A DNA stretch of 64,000 bases from CAYQPF01 sp964419225 (lineage in GTDB: Bacteria > Cloacimonadota > Cloacimonadia > Cloacimonadales > CAYQPF01): positions 11,099-75,098 of the forward strand of contig CAYQPF010000007.1 of the NCBI GenBank assembly GCA_964419225.1. The letters run 5' to 3'. Positions within the stretch are counted from its first letter, which is position 1. Every line of letters begins with the position of its first letter. Positions 8,499 to 16,911 of the stretch are shown piece after piece. A model generated the notes under the pieces. That model was given only the letters and a program-made list of their open reading frames with translations, was not told the DNA's origin and made no database searches. The position numbers and the translations under genes were made by a program.

Positions 8499-10667
8499 TT
8501 ACTTCAGAAGGATCATTTTACGGGTGATGGTCTGGCTGGCAGTTTGGAGTTTGGAGAAATAGATACCTGAGGAGACGGATTTATTATGAGAATCTTTGCC
8601 GTTCCAGACCACGGTGTGAGTTCCTTTTAATTTATTCTCATTGATCAGAGTCGTTACTTTTTGGCCTTTGATATTGTAGATAGATAGTTCAACATTGGAG
8701 TCTTTAGGAAGATCGAAGGAGATGGTCGTAGAAGGATTAAAGGGATTGGGGTAGTTTTTGAGATTGAGAGAAATTGCCGGAGTTTGGATTGAGTCATGAT
8801 TTTCTGTAGCATCATGAAATAGTTTCGTAATTCCATGATCTGTTCCAATCCATTTATTATCCTGAAAATCGATTGCAAGGCAATTGATATAATTATCGAG
8901 TAAAATGGAATTTGTTGTTTTAAAAGTAATCCAGTTTTCTCCATCAAACCTAGCCAATCCTCCTCCATATGTTCCAATCCATTTAATACCCTGAGAATCA
9001 ATAGCAATACAAGTAATATTATTATTAGGCAAACCTGAATTTGTTGTATCATATATAGTCCAGGTTTCATTATCGAATTTTAAAATTCCTCCATTTTCTA
9101 AACCAATCCATTTAAAACCCTGAGTATCTATAGCAATGCATGTCATTGCGTTGTAAGGGATACCGGAATTATAGTTATTATAAATTGTCCAATTGATGCC
9201 TTCTAATTTGGCTAGACCACTATACATTCCTGTTCCGATCCATTTAGCTCCCTGAGAATCAATGGCAATACAATTTACACAATTGGTAGGTATGGGAGAA
9301 TTGTATTGAAGATATGAGGCAACAAATGTTGAATCAAATTGCACCAGACCGTCATCATCAGTTCCAATCCATTTGACATCTTGAGAATCAATAGTAATGG
9401 AATTAATTTCCCTTTGGGACATATGTGTTATCCAAGAAGTGCCGTCAAATTTGGCAAAACCACCAAATTCAGTTCCAACCCATACATTATTTTGAGAATC
9501 GACAGCAATATCGTTAACTTTTTGACCTGGTATTTCAGAATTAGCATTTGTGTAACTTACCCATGTAGAGTCAACATATTTGACAAGTCCAAAGCGGTAA
9601 TTATAATAAGGATGGTATGAACCAATCCACTTGACACCCTGATTGCCTATAGTAATACAGGATACACCATCATATGGCATTCCGGAATTAGATGTATTTA
9701 CAACAGTCCAGGCAGATCCATTAAAGCGGATAAGTCCACCATCCGCAGTGCCGATCCATTTGACGTTTTGAGTGTCAATTGAAACAGATAAAACTTCACT
9801 AATAAAATAGAAAGGACAATTTTCAGAATCATAGACAGTCCAATTTTGTCCATCAAATTTACAAAGTCCCCCGCCATAAGTTCCTATCCATTTGCTACCC
9901 TGTACATCGCAAAAAATAGCTCTAATATCATCGGAAGACAAGTTAGAATTATAAATATTGATATTAGTCCATGATACACCATCAAATTGTGTTAAACCAC
10001 CACCATCTGTTCCTATCCATTTTATACCTTGAGAATCAAAAGAAATGCAACTAATACTATTGGAAGGTAAATCGGAATTGTCAGTATCATACAGTGTCCA
10101 GCTATTACTATTTAAAAAAATTAGTCCCCCCCCATTAGTTCCTATCCATTTTCTATCCTGTGAATCTATTGAAATACAGCTAATGGCGTAATTTGGCAAG
10201 ATAGAATTAGTGGTGTTGAAAACGTTCCAGGAAGAACCGCTAAACTTAACAAGATTTCCACCTGATGTACCCAGCCATTTTGCACCTTGAGAATCCACGG
10301 AAATACAATAAATAGTATTATTCGGTAATCCAGAATTTGCAGTATTGTAAACTGACCAGGAGGATCCATCAAATCGCACAAGACCACTACCATATGTTCC
10401 AATCCATTTTATGCCTAGTGCATCTATAGCTATGCAAGCAACATTTCCAAGTGGTAATCCGGAATTTACATGATCAAAGAATTTTGTTTCTTGAGTAAGG
10501 TTATTTATCCTAACTAATCCACTTTGTGTTCCAACCCAAAGGAAATTTCCTTCGACAACTGAGCAAATAATTAAATTACCATTAGTATAATTAAATCCCT
10601 GTTGGTTTTGAGAAAAAATCAATGATAAGTAAAAGCAACCAAACAGAAACAATAAAACTTTTTTCAT
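8499..10667 (-). CDS. Secreted 14-blade Reg_prop beta-propeller protein with C-terminal sorting domain
   Basis: The ATG at 10667 (722 residues) is chosen over one 24 bases upstream because GGAGG lies four bases before it and it begins the signal peptide MKKVLLFLFGCFYLSLIFSQ directly. Fourteen Reg_prop blades follow (LWVGTQSGLV, KWIGTYGSGL ... KWIGTDHGITK). One blade is enlarged by an insertion reading SYHPYYNYRFG. The C-terminal FlgD-like sorting domain ends RKMILLK. Its sorting-domain DNA is related to that of the other two minus-strand propellers but clearly more diverged. Its extracellular role is unknown. It has a candidate promoter at 10697-10725. Confidence 0.88.
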   Translation of the reverse strand: MKKVLLFLFGCFYLSLIFSQNQQGFNYTNGNLIICSVVEGNFLWVGTQSGLVRINNLTQETKFFDHVNSGLPLGNVACIAIDALGIKWIGTYGSGLVRFDGSSWSVYNTANSGLPNNTIYCISVDSQGAKWLGTSGGNLVKFSGSSWNVFNTTNSILPNYAISCISIDSQDRKWIGTNGGGLIFLNSNSWTLYDTDNSDLPSNSISCISFDSQGIKWIGTDGGGLTQFDGVSWTNINIYNSNLSSDDIRAIFCDVQGSKWIGTYGGGLCKFDGQNWTVYDSENCPFYFISEVLSVSIDTQNVKWIGTADGGLIRFNGSAWTVVNTSNSGMPYDGVSCITIGNQGVKWIGSYHPYYNYRFGLVKYVDSTWVSYTNANSEIPGQKVNDIAVDSQNNVWVGTEFGGFAKFDGTSWITHMSQREINSITIDSQDVKWIGTDDDGLVQFDSTFVASYLQYNSPIPTNCVNCIAIDSQGAKWIGTGMYSGLAKLEGINWTIYNNYNSGIPYNAMTCIAIDTQGFKWIGLENGGILKFDNETWTIYDTTNSGLPNNNITCIAIDSQGIKWIGTYGGGLARFDGENWITFKTTNSILLDNYINCLAIDFQDNKWIGTDHGITKLFHDATENHDSIQTPAISLNLKNYPNPFNPSTTISFDLPKDSNVELSIYNIKGQKVTTLINENKLKGTHTVVWNGKDSHNKSVSSGIYFSKLQTASQTITRKMILLK

Positions 10668-10696
10668 GTTTCCTCCATAGAGAACAATCAAGACGT

Positions 10697-10725
10697 GAAA
10701 TAGCAGATATAATATTTTCCGTCAA
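10697..10725 (-). promoter_or_regulatory. Putative promoter of the 8499-10667 propeller gene
   Basis: Minus strand TTGACG (10725-10720), 17-base spacer, TATTTC (10702-10697), with the -35 58 bases upstream of the ATG. The -35 distance matches that of other genes in the window, but the -10 is weak. Confidence 0.45.
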
Positions 10726-11132
10726 GGGAAAGTTCGCAGTGTGGAAAAGATATTCAACATGGACAACTTAGTTATTAAGCTAGTGTTATTGGAGGAATGG
10801 GGAAAAATAATGAAACCTGCAGGCAAATAGTAGGGAGAGGATAAGTAAGGATTGAGGATTAATAGTTGACAGTTTAGAGTTTTAGAGTTGAGAGTTGGGG
10901 AAACTCATTTTCTGAGAGATGGACAAAATGAACTTAAGGGACTAAATGGACAGTATAGACGAGAATAGGGAATTGAGAATTGAGAACAGATAACCCGCAG
11001 GCAAGTAGTAGGGGGCTAGTAAGGAGCTAGTAAGGAGCTAGAGGGAGTTGAGAGTTGACAGGAACCAGACCTGCCAGGAGGAGGAAAAATGTTCTAACTT
11101 GACATTTGTGCATAAGTAATATTTTTGAAAAT
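10726..11132. other. Intergenic region rich in degenerate short repeats
   Basis: No gene seen. Contains CTAGTAAGGAG-type units repeated around 11018-11043, paired GCAGGCAAATAGTAGGG and GCAGGCAAGTAGTAGGG strings (around 10818 and 10998), and several GAGTTGAGAGTTG/GAATTGAGAATTGAGAA runs. These look like slippage-derived filler. TTGACA near 11098 has no convincing -10 at normal spacing. Confidence 0.55.
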
Positions 11133-11675
11133 ATGGAAATTACTAAGAAGTCTTATGAGAATATTAATTTCTGCATGAAATGCGGAAATAAATTAGAGCT
11201 GTTCAATGACAGAGAAGGGAAACTGCGTCCTCATTGTAACAACTGCGGATGGATTTTTTATAAGAACCCGGTTCCGGCAGCAGCGATGGTGATCATGAAT
11301 GAGAAGCAGGAAATAGTCATAATCAAGAGATTGTTTGAACCCAAAGCCAATGAATGGGCCTTACCGAGTGGATACATAGATATAAATCAGGATCCGGAAG
11401 AAGCCGCCTGTGCAGAAATGCATGAAGAAACAGGTTTGATCGGAGAAGTTAAGGAATTTTTAGGCTACTACAGTGACTATTCATCTGTGGTGGAAAAAGT
11501 AATCTCATTGGGATTTTTAATGAAAATCAAAGGAGGCAGGCTTCAGGCAGGTGACGATGCAACTGAAGCCAGATATGTCCGGGTGGAGGATATGCCCCCG
11601 ATTGCTTTTGCCTCGCACAAACATTTTATTGAAAAGGTGACAGGTATCAGGTGTCAGGGGTCAGTGGAGAAATAG
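11133..11675 (+). CDS. Nudix hydrolase with N-terminal zinc ribbon
   Basis: 180 residues from the ATG at 11133. A TTG at 11106 in the same frame is an alternative, and neither has a clear ribosome site. Residues 14-38 form a zinc ribbon (CMKCG and HCNNCG), as in NudC-like and zinc-ribbon ADP-ribose pyrophosphatases. The Nudix box is at residues 80-102 (GYIDINQDPEEAACAEMHEE then TGL). It keeps the metal-binding EExG core and the Glu before it (E95), but has Gln86 for the first conserved Glu and Ala94 for the usual Arg. It should hydrolyse a nucleoside diphosphate linked to another moiety; the substrate is unknown. It lies about 115 bases before valS on the same strand. Confidence 0.85.
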   Translation: MEITKKSYENINFCMKCGNKLELFNDREGKLRPHCNNCGWIFYKNPVPAAAMVIMNEKQEIVIIKRLFEPKANEWALPSGYIDINQDPEEAACAEMHEETGLIGEVKEFLGYYSDYSSVVEKVISLGFLMKIKGGRLQAGDDATEARYVRVEDMPPIAFASHKHFIEKVTGIRCQGSVEK

Positions 11676-11789
11676 AGAACACTGACGAACACTGACTTAC
11701 AGGGACTGACACGGACAGAGAAATAGAGAGTCGTGAGTTTTGTGAAGAGTAATGAGTGAAGAGTAAAGAGAAAAGAAAGGAAGGAAAAA

Positions 11790-14441
11790 ATGGAAATCAA
11801 TAAAATATATGAACCTCAGGAAATAGAGAAAAAATGGTATCAGTTCTGGACAGAGAAGAACTACTTTGCCCCGAAGAAAGATGAGACAAAGAAGCCTTAT
11901 ACAATAGTTATACCCCCGCCAAATGTAACAGGCATACTGCACATGGGGCATGTTTTAAACAATACTTTGCAGGATGTCATGATCAGATACAAAAGAATGA
12001 CAGGTGTTCCGACATTATGGATACCAGGAGTTGATCATGCCGGTATTGCCACCCAAAACGTTGTTGAGAGAGAGCTTGCCAAAGAAGGCAAAACCCGACA
12101 TGATTTAGGTCGTGAGGAACTGCTCAAGAGAATCTGGAAGTGGAAAGAAGAAAAAGGCGGGATCATTATCGATCAGTTGAAGCAATTAGGTGCCTCCTGT
12201 GACTGGTCACGCGAGAGATTCACGATGGATGAAGGGTTGTCTGTTGCGGTAAGGGAAGTATTTGTTCACTTATACAACAAAGGTCTTATCTACAAAGGGA
12301 AGTACATCATCAACTGGTGTCCGAGATGTGTAACAGCATTAGCTAATGATGAAGTTGAACATGAGGATGCACAGGGTCATTTATGGCACCTAAGATATCC
12401 TTTAAAAGACGGCTCTGGCTTTGTAACAGTTGCCACAACCAGACCGGAAACGATGCTGGGTGATGTTGCAGTTGCGGTTAATCCTGAGGATGAAAGATAC
12501 AAACATTTGATTGGTAAGACAGCAGTTCTACCATTTATATACAGAGAATTACCGATCATTGCTGATGATTATGTTGACAAGGATTTCGGCAGCGGATTTG
12601 TTAAGATAACACCTGCTCATGATCCCAATGATTTTGAAGTAGGTTTAAGACATGATCTGCCTCAGATCATCGTTATGGATGAGCATGGAATAATGAATGA
12701 AAATGCCGGACCGATCTTTAAGGGAATGGATCGTTATGAATGCAGGAAGAAGTTAGTTGCTTTGATGCAGGAAAAGGGCTTACTGGATAAGATTGATGTA
12801 CATACAAATGCTGTAGGGCATTGTTACAGATGTAATACGATCATAGAGCCATACTTATCGACCCAGTGGTTTGTAAAGATGAAACCATTAGCTGAGAGAG
12901 CGATCGAAGTTGTTGAAAACGGAGAGATCAAGCTTCAGCCTGAAAGATGGACAAAAGTATATATGCACTGGATGACAAATATCCGTGACTGGTGTATTTC
13001 CCGTCAGATTTGGTGGGGACACAGGATACCGGCGTATTATTGTCAGGATTGCGGGGAGATGATGGTTTTGACCGAAACTCCGACAAAGTGTACCAAGTGC
13101 GGAAGCACAAAACTGACACAGGATGAAGATGTTTTGGATACTTGGTTCTCTTCCTGGATCTGGCCTTTCTCGACGATGGGCTGGCCGGAAAAGACACCTG
13201 ATCTGGACTATTATTTACCGACAGATTTGTTGATCACTGCACCCGAGATCATCTATTTATGGGTTGCCAGAATGATCATGTCAACTCTGGAATTCCAAAA
13301 TAAGATACCCTTCCATACTGTATTATTGCACGGAACAGTAAGGGATCCTCAAGGACGCAAGCTGAGTAAATCTCTGGGCAATTCACCTGATCCGTTGGAT
13401 ATCATCAATACTGTTGGAGCTGATGCTTTGCGTTTCAGTATTATTTTCAACACTCCTAAAGGTGCGGACAGTGTGTATTCAGACGGAATCTTAGAATCAG
13501 GGCGTAATTTCGGTAATAAGATCTGGAATGCCTATAGATATATCATGATGAATGTTGAGAAGATCGAAGGTCTTCCAAAGAAAGAAGATTTGAGATTGGA
13601 ACTGGCAGACAAATGGATCTACAGTCGTTTGCAGGAAGTTATTACAGAAGTAACAGCTTCATATGAGCATTTGAGATTCAATGATGCGGCTCAGGAATTG
13701 CAGGAATTCATTTGGAAGGAATTCTGCTCCTGGTATCTGGAATTGTCTAAAGACAGAATATATAATGAAGAAGATAAAGTTGGGCAATTGACTGCCAAAT
13801 ACATATTATTGGATGTATTGCAGACTGCGATGAGATTGCTGCATCCGATCATGCCTTTCATCACAGAAGAGATCTGGCAGAATGTAAAGAACTACTTCCC
13901 TATGGAGGAAGAAGCTTTGATCGTTGCAATGTATCCAACTGCAGACAGTTCTTTGATGAATAAAGAGATCAACTCTGAGATGCTTTTAATTCAGGAGGCA
14001 ATCACAGCTATCCGGAATCTGAGAAAACAGATCAATGTTGCTCAGGGAATAGAAGTTTCGGTTTTTGCTTCAGTTGCAGAAATTGGACAGATCTCTTTAC
14101 TGAAGGATTATCAGAGCTATTTTCTCAAGTTGGCTAAGGTAAAAGAGCTTACAGCAGAGGTAAATCTGCCGAGACCTAATTCCTCCATTGGAGCAGTAGT
14201 TCAGAATATGGAGATTTATCTGCCATTGGAAGGGCTGGTAGATGTCGAGCAGGAAAAGGCCAAACTACAAAAGCAGATGGACAAGTTGGAAAAAGAGTTT
14301 AGTATCATCGCTAATAAACTTGGTAATGAGAGCTTTGTTCAGAATGCCAAACCGGAAGTAGTAGAAAAAGAAAAAGAGAAATATGAAGAAGTAAGGGTAA
14401 AACTGGAAAAGACAAAAGAGCTTTTTGAGAGTTTTGGATAA
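11790..14441 (+). CDS. valS: Valyl-tRNA synthetase
   Basis: 883 residues, the usual length for bacterial ValRS. It charges tRNA-Val with valine in the cytoplasm. The class I signatures are present: PPPNVTGILHMGHVLNN (HIGH motif as HMGH) near residue 45, and KLSKSLGNSPDP (KMSKS motif) in the second half. The editing (CP1) domain contains TTRPETMLGDVAVAVNP. A short Cys pair cluster (CQDCGEMM ... CTKCGS) is present before DEDVLDTWFSSW. The C-terminus (about residues 810-883) is the expected Lys/Glu-rich coiled-coil arm. An AAGGAAGG site lies just before the ATG. A hairpin terminator follows the stop at 14459-14487. Confidence 0.97.
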   Translation: MEINKIYEPQEIEKKWYQFWTEKNYFAPKKDETKKPYTIVIPPPNVTGILHMGHVLNNTLQDVMIRYKRMTGVPTLWIPGVDHAGIATQNVVERELAKEGKTRHDLGREELLKRIWKWKEEKGGIIIDQLKQLGASCDWSRERFTMDEGLSVAVREVFVHLYNKGLIYKGKYIINWCPRCVTALANDEVEHEDAQGHLWHLRYPLKDGSGFVTVATTRPETMLGDVAVAVNPEDERYKHLIGKTAVLPFIYRELPIIADDYVDKDFGSGFVKITPAHDPNDFEVGLRHDLPQIIVMDEHGIMNENAGPIFKGMDRYECRKKLVALMQEKGLLDKIDVHTNAVGHCYRCNTIIEPYLSTQWFVKMKPLAERAIEVVENGEIKLQPERWTKVYMHWMTNIRDWCISRQIWWGHRIPAYYCQDCGEMMVLTETPTKCTKCGSTKLTQDEDVLDTWFSSWIWPFSTMGWPEKTPDLDYYLPTDLLITAPEIIYLWVARMIMSTLEFQNKIPFHTVLLHGTVRDPQGRKLSKSLGNSPDPLDIINTVGADALRFSIIFNTPKGADSVYSDGILESGRNFGNKIWNAYRYIMMNVEKIEGLPKKEDLRLELADKWIYSRLQEVITEVTASYEHLRFNDAAQELQEFIWKEFCSWYLELSKDRIYNEEDKVGQLTAKYILLDVLQTAMRLLHPIMPFITEEIWQNVKNYFPMEEEALIVAMYPTADSSLMNKEINSEMLLIQEAITAIRNLRKQINVAQGIEVSVFASVAEIGQISLLKDYQSYFLKLAKVKELTAEVNLPRPNSSIGAVVQNMEIYLPLEGLVDVEQEKAKLQKQMDKLEKEFSIIANKLGNESFVQNAKPEVVEKEKEKYEEVRVKLEKTKELFESFG

Positions 14442-14458
14442 AATAAACAACAACAATC

Positions 14459-14487
14459 AGGCGTATGAAAATACGCCTTCTTTTTTT
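14459..14487 (+). terminator. Rho-independent terminator after valS
   Basis: Perfect 8-base stem AGGCGTAT/ATACGCCT with a GAAA loop, followed by TC and seven T residues. An ATG inside the hairpin opens the next reading frame, but translation more likely begins at 14498, after the T run. Confidence 0.9.
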
Positions 14488-14497
14488 GGAGGCAAGT

Positions 14498-15025
14498 ATG
14501 ACCGAAGAATTCGAGACAAAAGAAGTAAATGATCAGGAAAAAGAGAAGATCAAAGAAAAGATTATCTTTACGAATGATGACAAGAAGCTGAAGTTTTATG
14601 AAGATCTGCGTCGCAAGGTAAAATCATATTCAGACAAGAAAGTAGGCAAAAAAGGTGGAGAATTGGCTGAGTATTTGTTTGCTTTGCCGGATTTCTTTAT
14701 CCTAGTTTGCAGACTTGCTGTTGATGACAGAGTGTCAATAAAACAAAAAGCTTTTGTAGGTGCAATAATTGCTTATTTGATCATGCCGATTGATATTATT
14801 CCGGATTTTATCCCTGTATTGGGTCAATTGGATGATCTGGTGGTTGTGGTTTTGGGACTCAACAAAATTCTGGGAGAAATTGATAAACAAATATTGTTGG
14901 ATAACTGGAGTGGAGAAGCTAATGTACTTGAGCTTTTACAAAAGATAACAGTTCTTGCAGGCACATTTTTTAATAAGAATATCATGGGCAAGATCATGCA
15001 GTTCTTAGCCAGGAAAGCAAAATGA
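14498..15025 (+). CDS. DUF1232 (YkvA-like) membrane protein
   Basis: 175 residues from the ATG at 14498, preceded by GGAGG. The in-frame ATG at 14465 lies inside the valS terminator and is rejected. A highly charged Glu/Lys-rich N-terminal third (EFETKEVNDQEKEKIKEKI) precedes the DUF1232 core: IKQKAFVGAIIAYLIMPIDI followed by IPDFIPVLGQLDDL. This hydrophobic helix with the PIDIIPDFIP loop is diagnostic of the family. The function of DUF1232 is not established. Its stop overlaps the start of the M55 peptidase gene by four bases (ATGA), implying translational coupling. Confidence 0.85.
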   Translation: MTEEFETKEVNDQEKEKIKEKIIFTNDDKKLKFYEDLRRKVKSYSDKKVGKKGGELAEYLFALPDFFILVCRLAVDDRVSIKQKAFVGAIIAYLIMPIDIIPDFIPVLGQLDDLVVVVLGLNKILGEIDKQILLDNWSGEANVLELLQKITVLAGTFFNKNIMGKIMQFLARKAK

Positions 15026-15834
15026 AAGTTTATATTTCTTTTGACTTCGAAGGCATGGGGGGAGTCGCTTTCTGGAAAGAGACTAACCACAATGCCAAGT
15101 ATGAAGAATTGGTAACGAAACAAGTACTTGCATTTTGTAATGGGATAACCGAAAGAAATCCAGAATGTAAGATTGTTCTCGCTGATTCGCATAACTACGG
15201 AGACAACCTTTTGTGGGAATTACTTCCGGATAATGTAGAGTTGATCAAAGGGTATCCCCGTAAATTTTATATGATGGAAGGAATTGATAACACGTTTACG
15301 CATTTTGCACTGCTGGGTTATCATAGCAGAGTCGGCGGTGGCGGGATGATGGATCACACCTATTCCGGATCATCAATTTATGAGATCAAAATCAATGATA
15401 CAATTGTTGACGAAGCATTAATTAATTCCTATCTGGCATCTGAACGTGGTGTAAAGTTGAATTTTGTTTTCGGTGATGATGTTACTTGTGCATATTTGAA
15501 AGAATATTGTCCGAACACAGCATATTTAGTATCCAAAGAAGCAATTTCAAGATTCAGTGGAAAAATGAAACCTTATCATCAATTACTTCAGGAGTTGAAA
15601 GAAGAAGGCCGGAAGCTGGTTGATAATGAAGGCAGTTTAATAAAACCCGAATTACCAATGAGAGCTGAGATCACTTTAATGGACAGTTCCAGAGCATACA
15701 TATGCTCAGTTATACCAGGGGTAGAATTGAGCGAACCAAGGAAGATAACTTTTAGCTGTCAGAGTGCAGAAGAGTTTTACAGGTATTTGTGTACTGTAAC
15801 CGGAATGTGTTATTCCGCAAAAGCAGTAGAATAA
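15022..15834 (+). CDS. M55-family D-aminopeptidase (DppA-like)
   Basis: 270 residues. The start MKVYISFDFEGMGGVAF matches the zinc-binding D-x-E-G motif of M55 peptidases such as Bacillus DppA, a D-Ala aminopeptidase. The second metal or active-site segments are ADSHNYGDNLLW, LLGYHSRVGGGGMMDHTYSG and the later FVFGDDVTCAY. The family hydrolyses short D-amino-acid-containing peptides and is cytoplasmic; no signal peptide is seen here. Coupled to the DUF1232 gene by a four-base overlap and followed after 31 bases by rdgB. The exact substrate is not inferable. Confidence 0.88.
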   Translation: MKVYISFDFEGMGGVAFWKETNHNAKYEELVTKQVLAFCNGITERNPECKIVLADSHNYGDNLLWELLPDNVELIKGYPRKFYMMEGIDNTFTHFALLGYHSRVGGGGMMDHTYSGSSIYEIKINDTIVDEALINSYLASERGVKLNFVFGDDVTCAYLKEYCPNTAYLVSKEAISRFSGKMKPYHQLLQELKEEGRKLVDNEGSLIKPELPMRAEITLMDSSRAYICSVIPGVELSEPRKITFSCQSAEEFYRYLCTVTGMCYSAKAVE

Positions 15835-15865
15835 TAGTTATTAGTTGTTAGTTGGGAGATGAATA

Positions 15866-16444
15866 ATGAAGTTATTGATAGCTACCAGAAATAAAGATAA
15901 ATTGAAAGAAATAAAAGATATTCTGCAGGATACGAATTATGAAATTATCTCTGCATTGGATTTTCCTGATTTGGCAGATGTGGTTGAAGACAGAGATACC
16001 ATTGAAGGTAATGCCATAAAAAAAGCTGTGGAAACAGCAAAGCAGACAAATTGTTTGACGTTGTCTGATGACACAGGATTTTTTATTGAAGCTTTGAACG
16101 GAGAACCAGGTGTTTTGGCTGCCAGATTTGCCGGAGAAGGTTGTACATACCGGGATAACAGGATGAAAGCATTGCAAATGCTGGAAGGGCAAGTAAACAG
16201 AAAAGCATATTTTGCGACGGTGGTTGCTCTTGCTTCGCCGGGAAAACTGATTCATATTACCTGCGGGAAAGTATATGGAACAATCACGGAGACCGAGATC
16301 GGGGACAACGGCTTTGGTTATGATGCAATCTTCAGGGCAGATGAGACTGGCAAAACATTTGGGGAAATGCCAGATACGGAAAAGAATTTGATCAGTCACA
16401 GAAGCAGAGCACTAAAAGAGATGATTGACTTTTTGAAAAAATAG
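15866..16444 (+). CDS. rdgB: RdgB/HAM1 non-canonical purine NTP pyrophosphatase
   Basis: 192 residues, full length for the family. It hydrolyses dITP, ITP and XTP to monophosphates to keep deaminated purines out of nucleic acids. The N-terminal MKLLIATRNKDKLKEIKDIL is the conserved substrate-binding start. LSDDTGFFIEALNGEPGV carries the catalytic acidic pair, and GFGYDAIF and SHRSRALKEM are the C-terminal signatures. It sits in a same-strand run with the M55 peptidase. A GGGAG lies about five bases before the ATG. Confidence 0.95.
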   Translation: MKLLIATRNKDKLKEIKDILQDTNYEIISALDFPDLADVVEDRDTIEGNAIKKAVETAKQTNCLTLSDDTGFFIEALNGEPGVLAARFAGEGCTYRDNRMKALQMLEGQVNRKAYFATVVALASPGKLIHITCGKVYGTITETEIGDNGFGYDAIFRADETGKTFGEMPDTEKNLISHRSRALKEMIDFLKK

Positions 16445-16458
16445 CTTATATTATCGAA

Positions 16459-16860
16459 ATGATTAATATGTATGGATCAGAGTATGTATTTTTAACAACA
16501 GCCTTGCTTTGGGGCAGTTTGGCTGATGTAATACACCCATATCTACAGCAGGAGATCTTTAAAATTCATAATTCTGTGTGGTCTAATACTCTCCCCATTA
16601 TTCTCAGAACTATTTATCCTTTTATAATGGGAATCATCATTAACAGACTATCTATCCCTTTGATGAAAATTCTGAATAAGGATGATGTTGATATATTTTC
16701 TGCGATTCTTTACGGACTGATAATTGCGGCATGTCTGATAAGTTCAGTGCTTGTTATTTACTCCACCTATCTGATATATAACAAGTGGATATCAGTATAT
16801 ATCAGTCTTCTTTTTCTGGCAGCACTTCTGGGTTGGATATTTGAACCGAATAAGGATTAA
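16459..16860 (+). CDS. Small multi-pass membrane protein, unknown
   Basis: 133 residues. Hydrophobic segments at roughly residues 45-70, 80-103 and 108-127, with a weaker one near the N-terminus, predict three or four membrane helices. No family was recognised. It starts only 14 bases after rdgB with no strong ribosome site; an ATG three codons later (NMYGSEYVF) is equally possible. Probably expressed with rdgB. It ends about 50 bases before the C25 peptidase gene, which has its own AGGAG. Confidence 0.6.
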   Translation: MINMYGSEYVFLTTALLWGSLADVIHPYLQQEIFKIHNSVWSNTLPIILRTIYPFIMGIIINRLSIPLMKILNKDDVDIFSAILYGLIIAACLISSVLVIYSTYLIYNKWISVYISLLFLAALLGWIFEPNKD

Positions 16861-16911
16861 TTCGGAATGTTTCTTGCATCAAGTGATAATAAATAAATCT
16901 AAATAGGAGAT

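Noticed and set aside
8320..8562. Small plus-strand reading frame
   Set aside because: Half of it is antisense to the sorting domain of the 8499 gene. There is no ribosome site and no recognisable domain.
11676..11789. T-box or other riboswitch leader before valS
   Set aside because: The spacer is short, made of GA-rich repeats, and lacks a T-box sequence (TGGnACCGCG) or an antiterminator-like hairpin.
14465..14497. Upstream start for the DUF1232 protein
   Set aside because: The ATG lies inside the valS terminator hairpin, and a GGAGG precedes the ATG at 14498.
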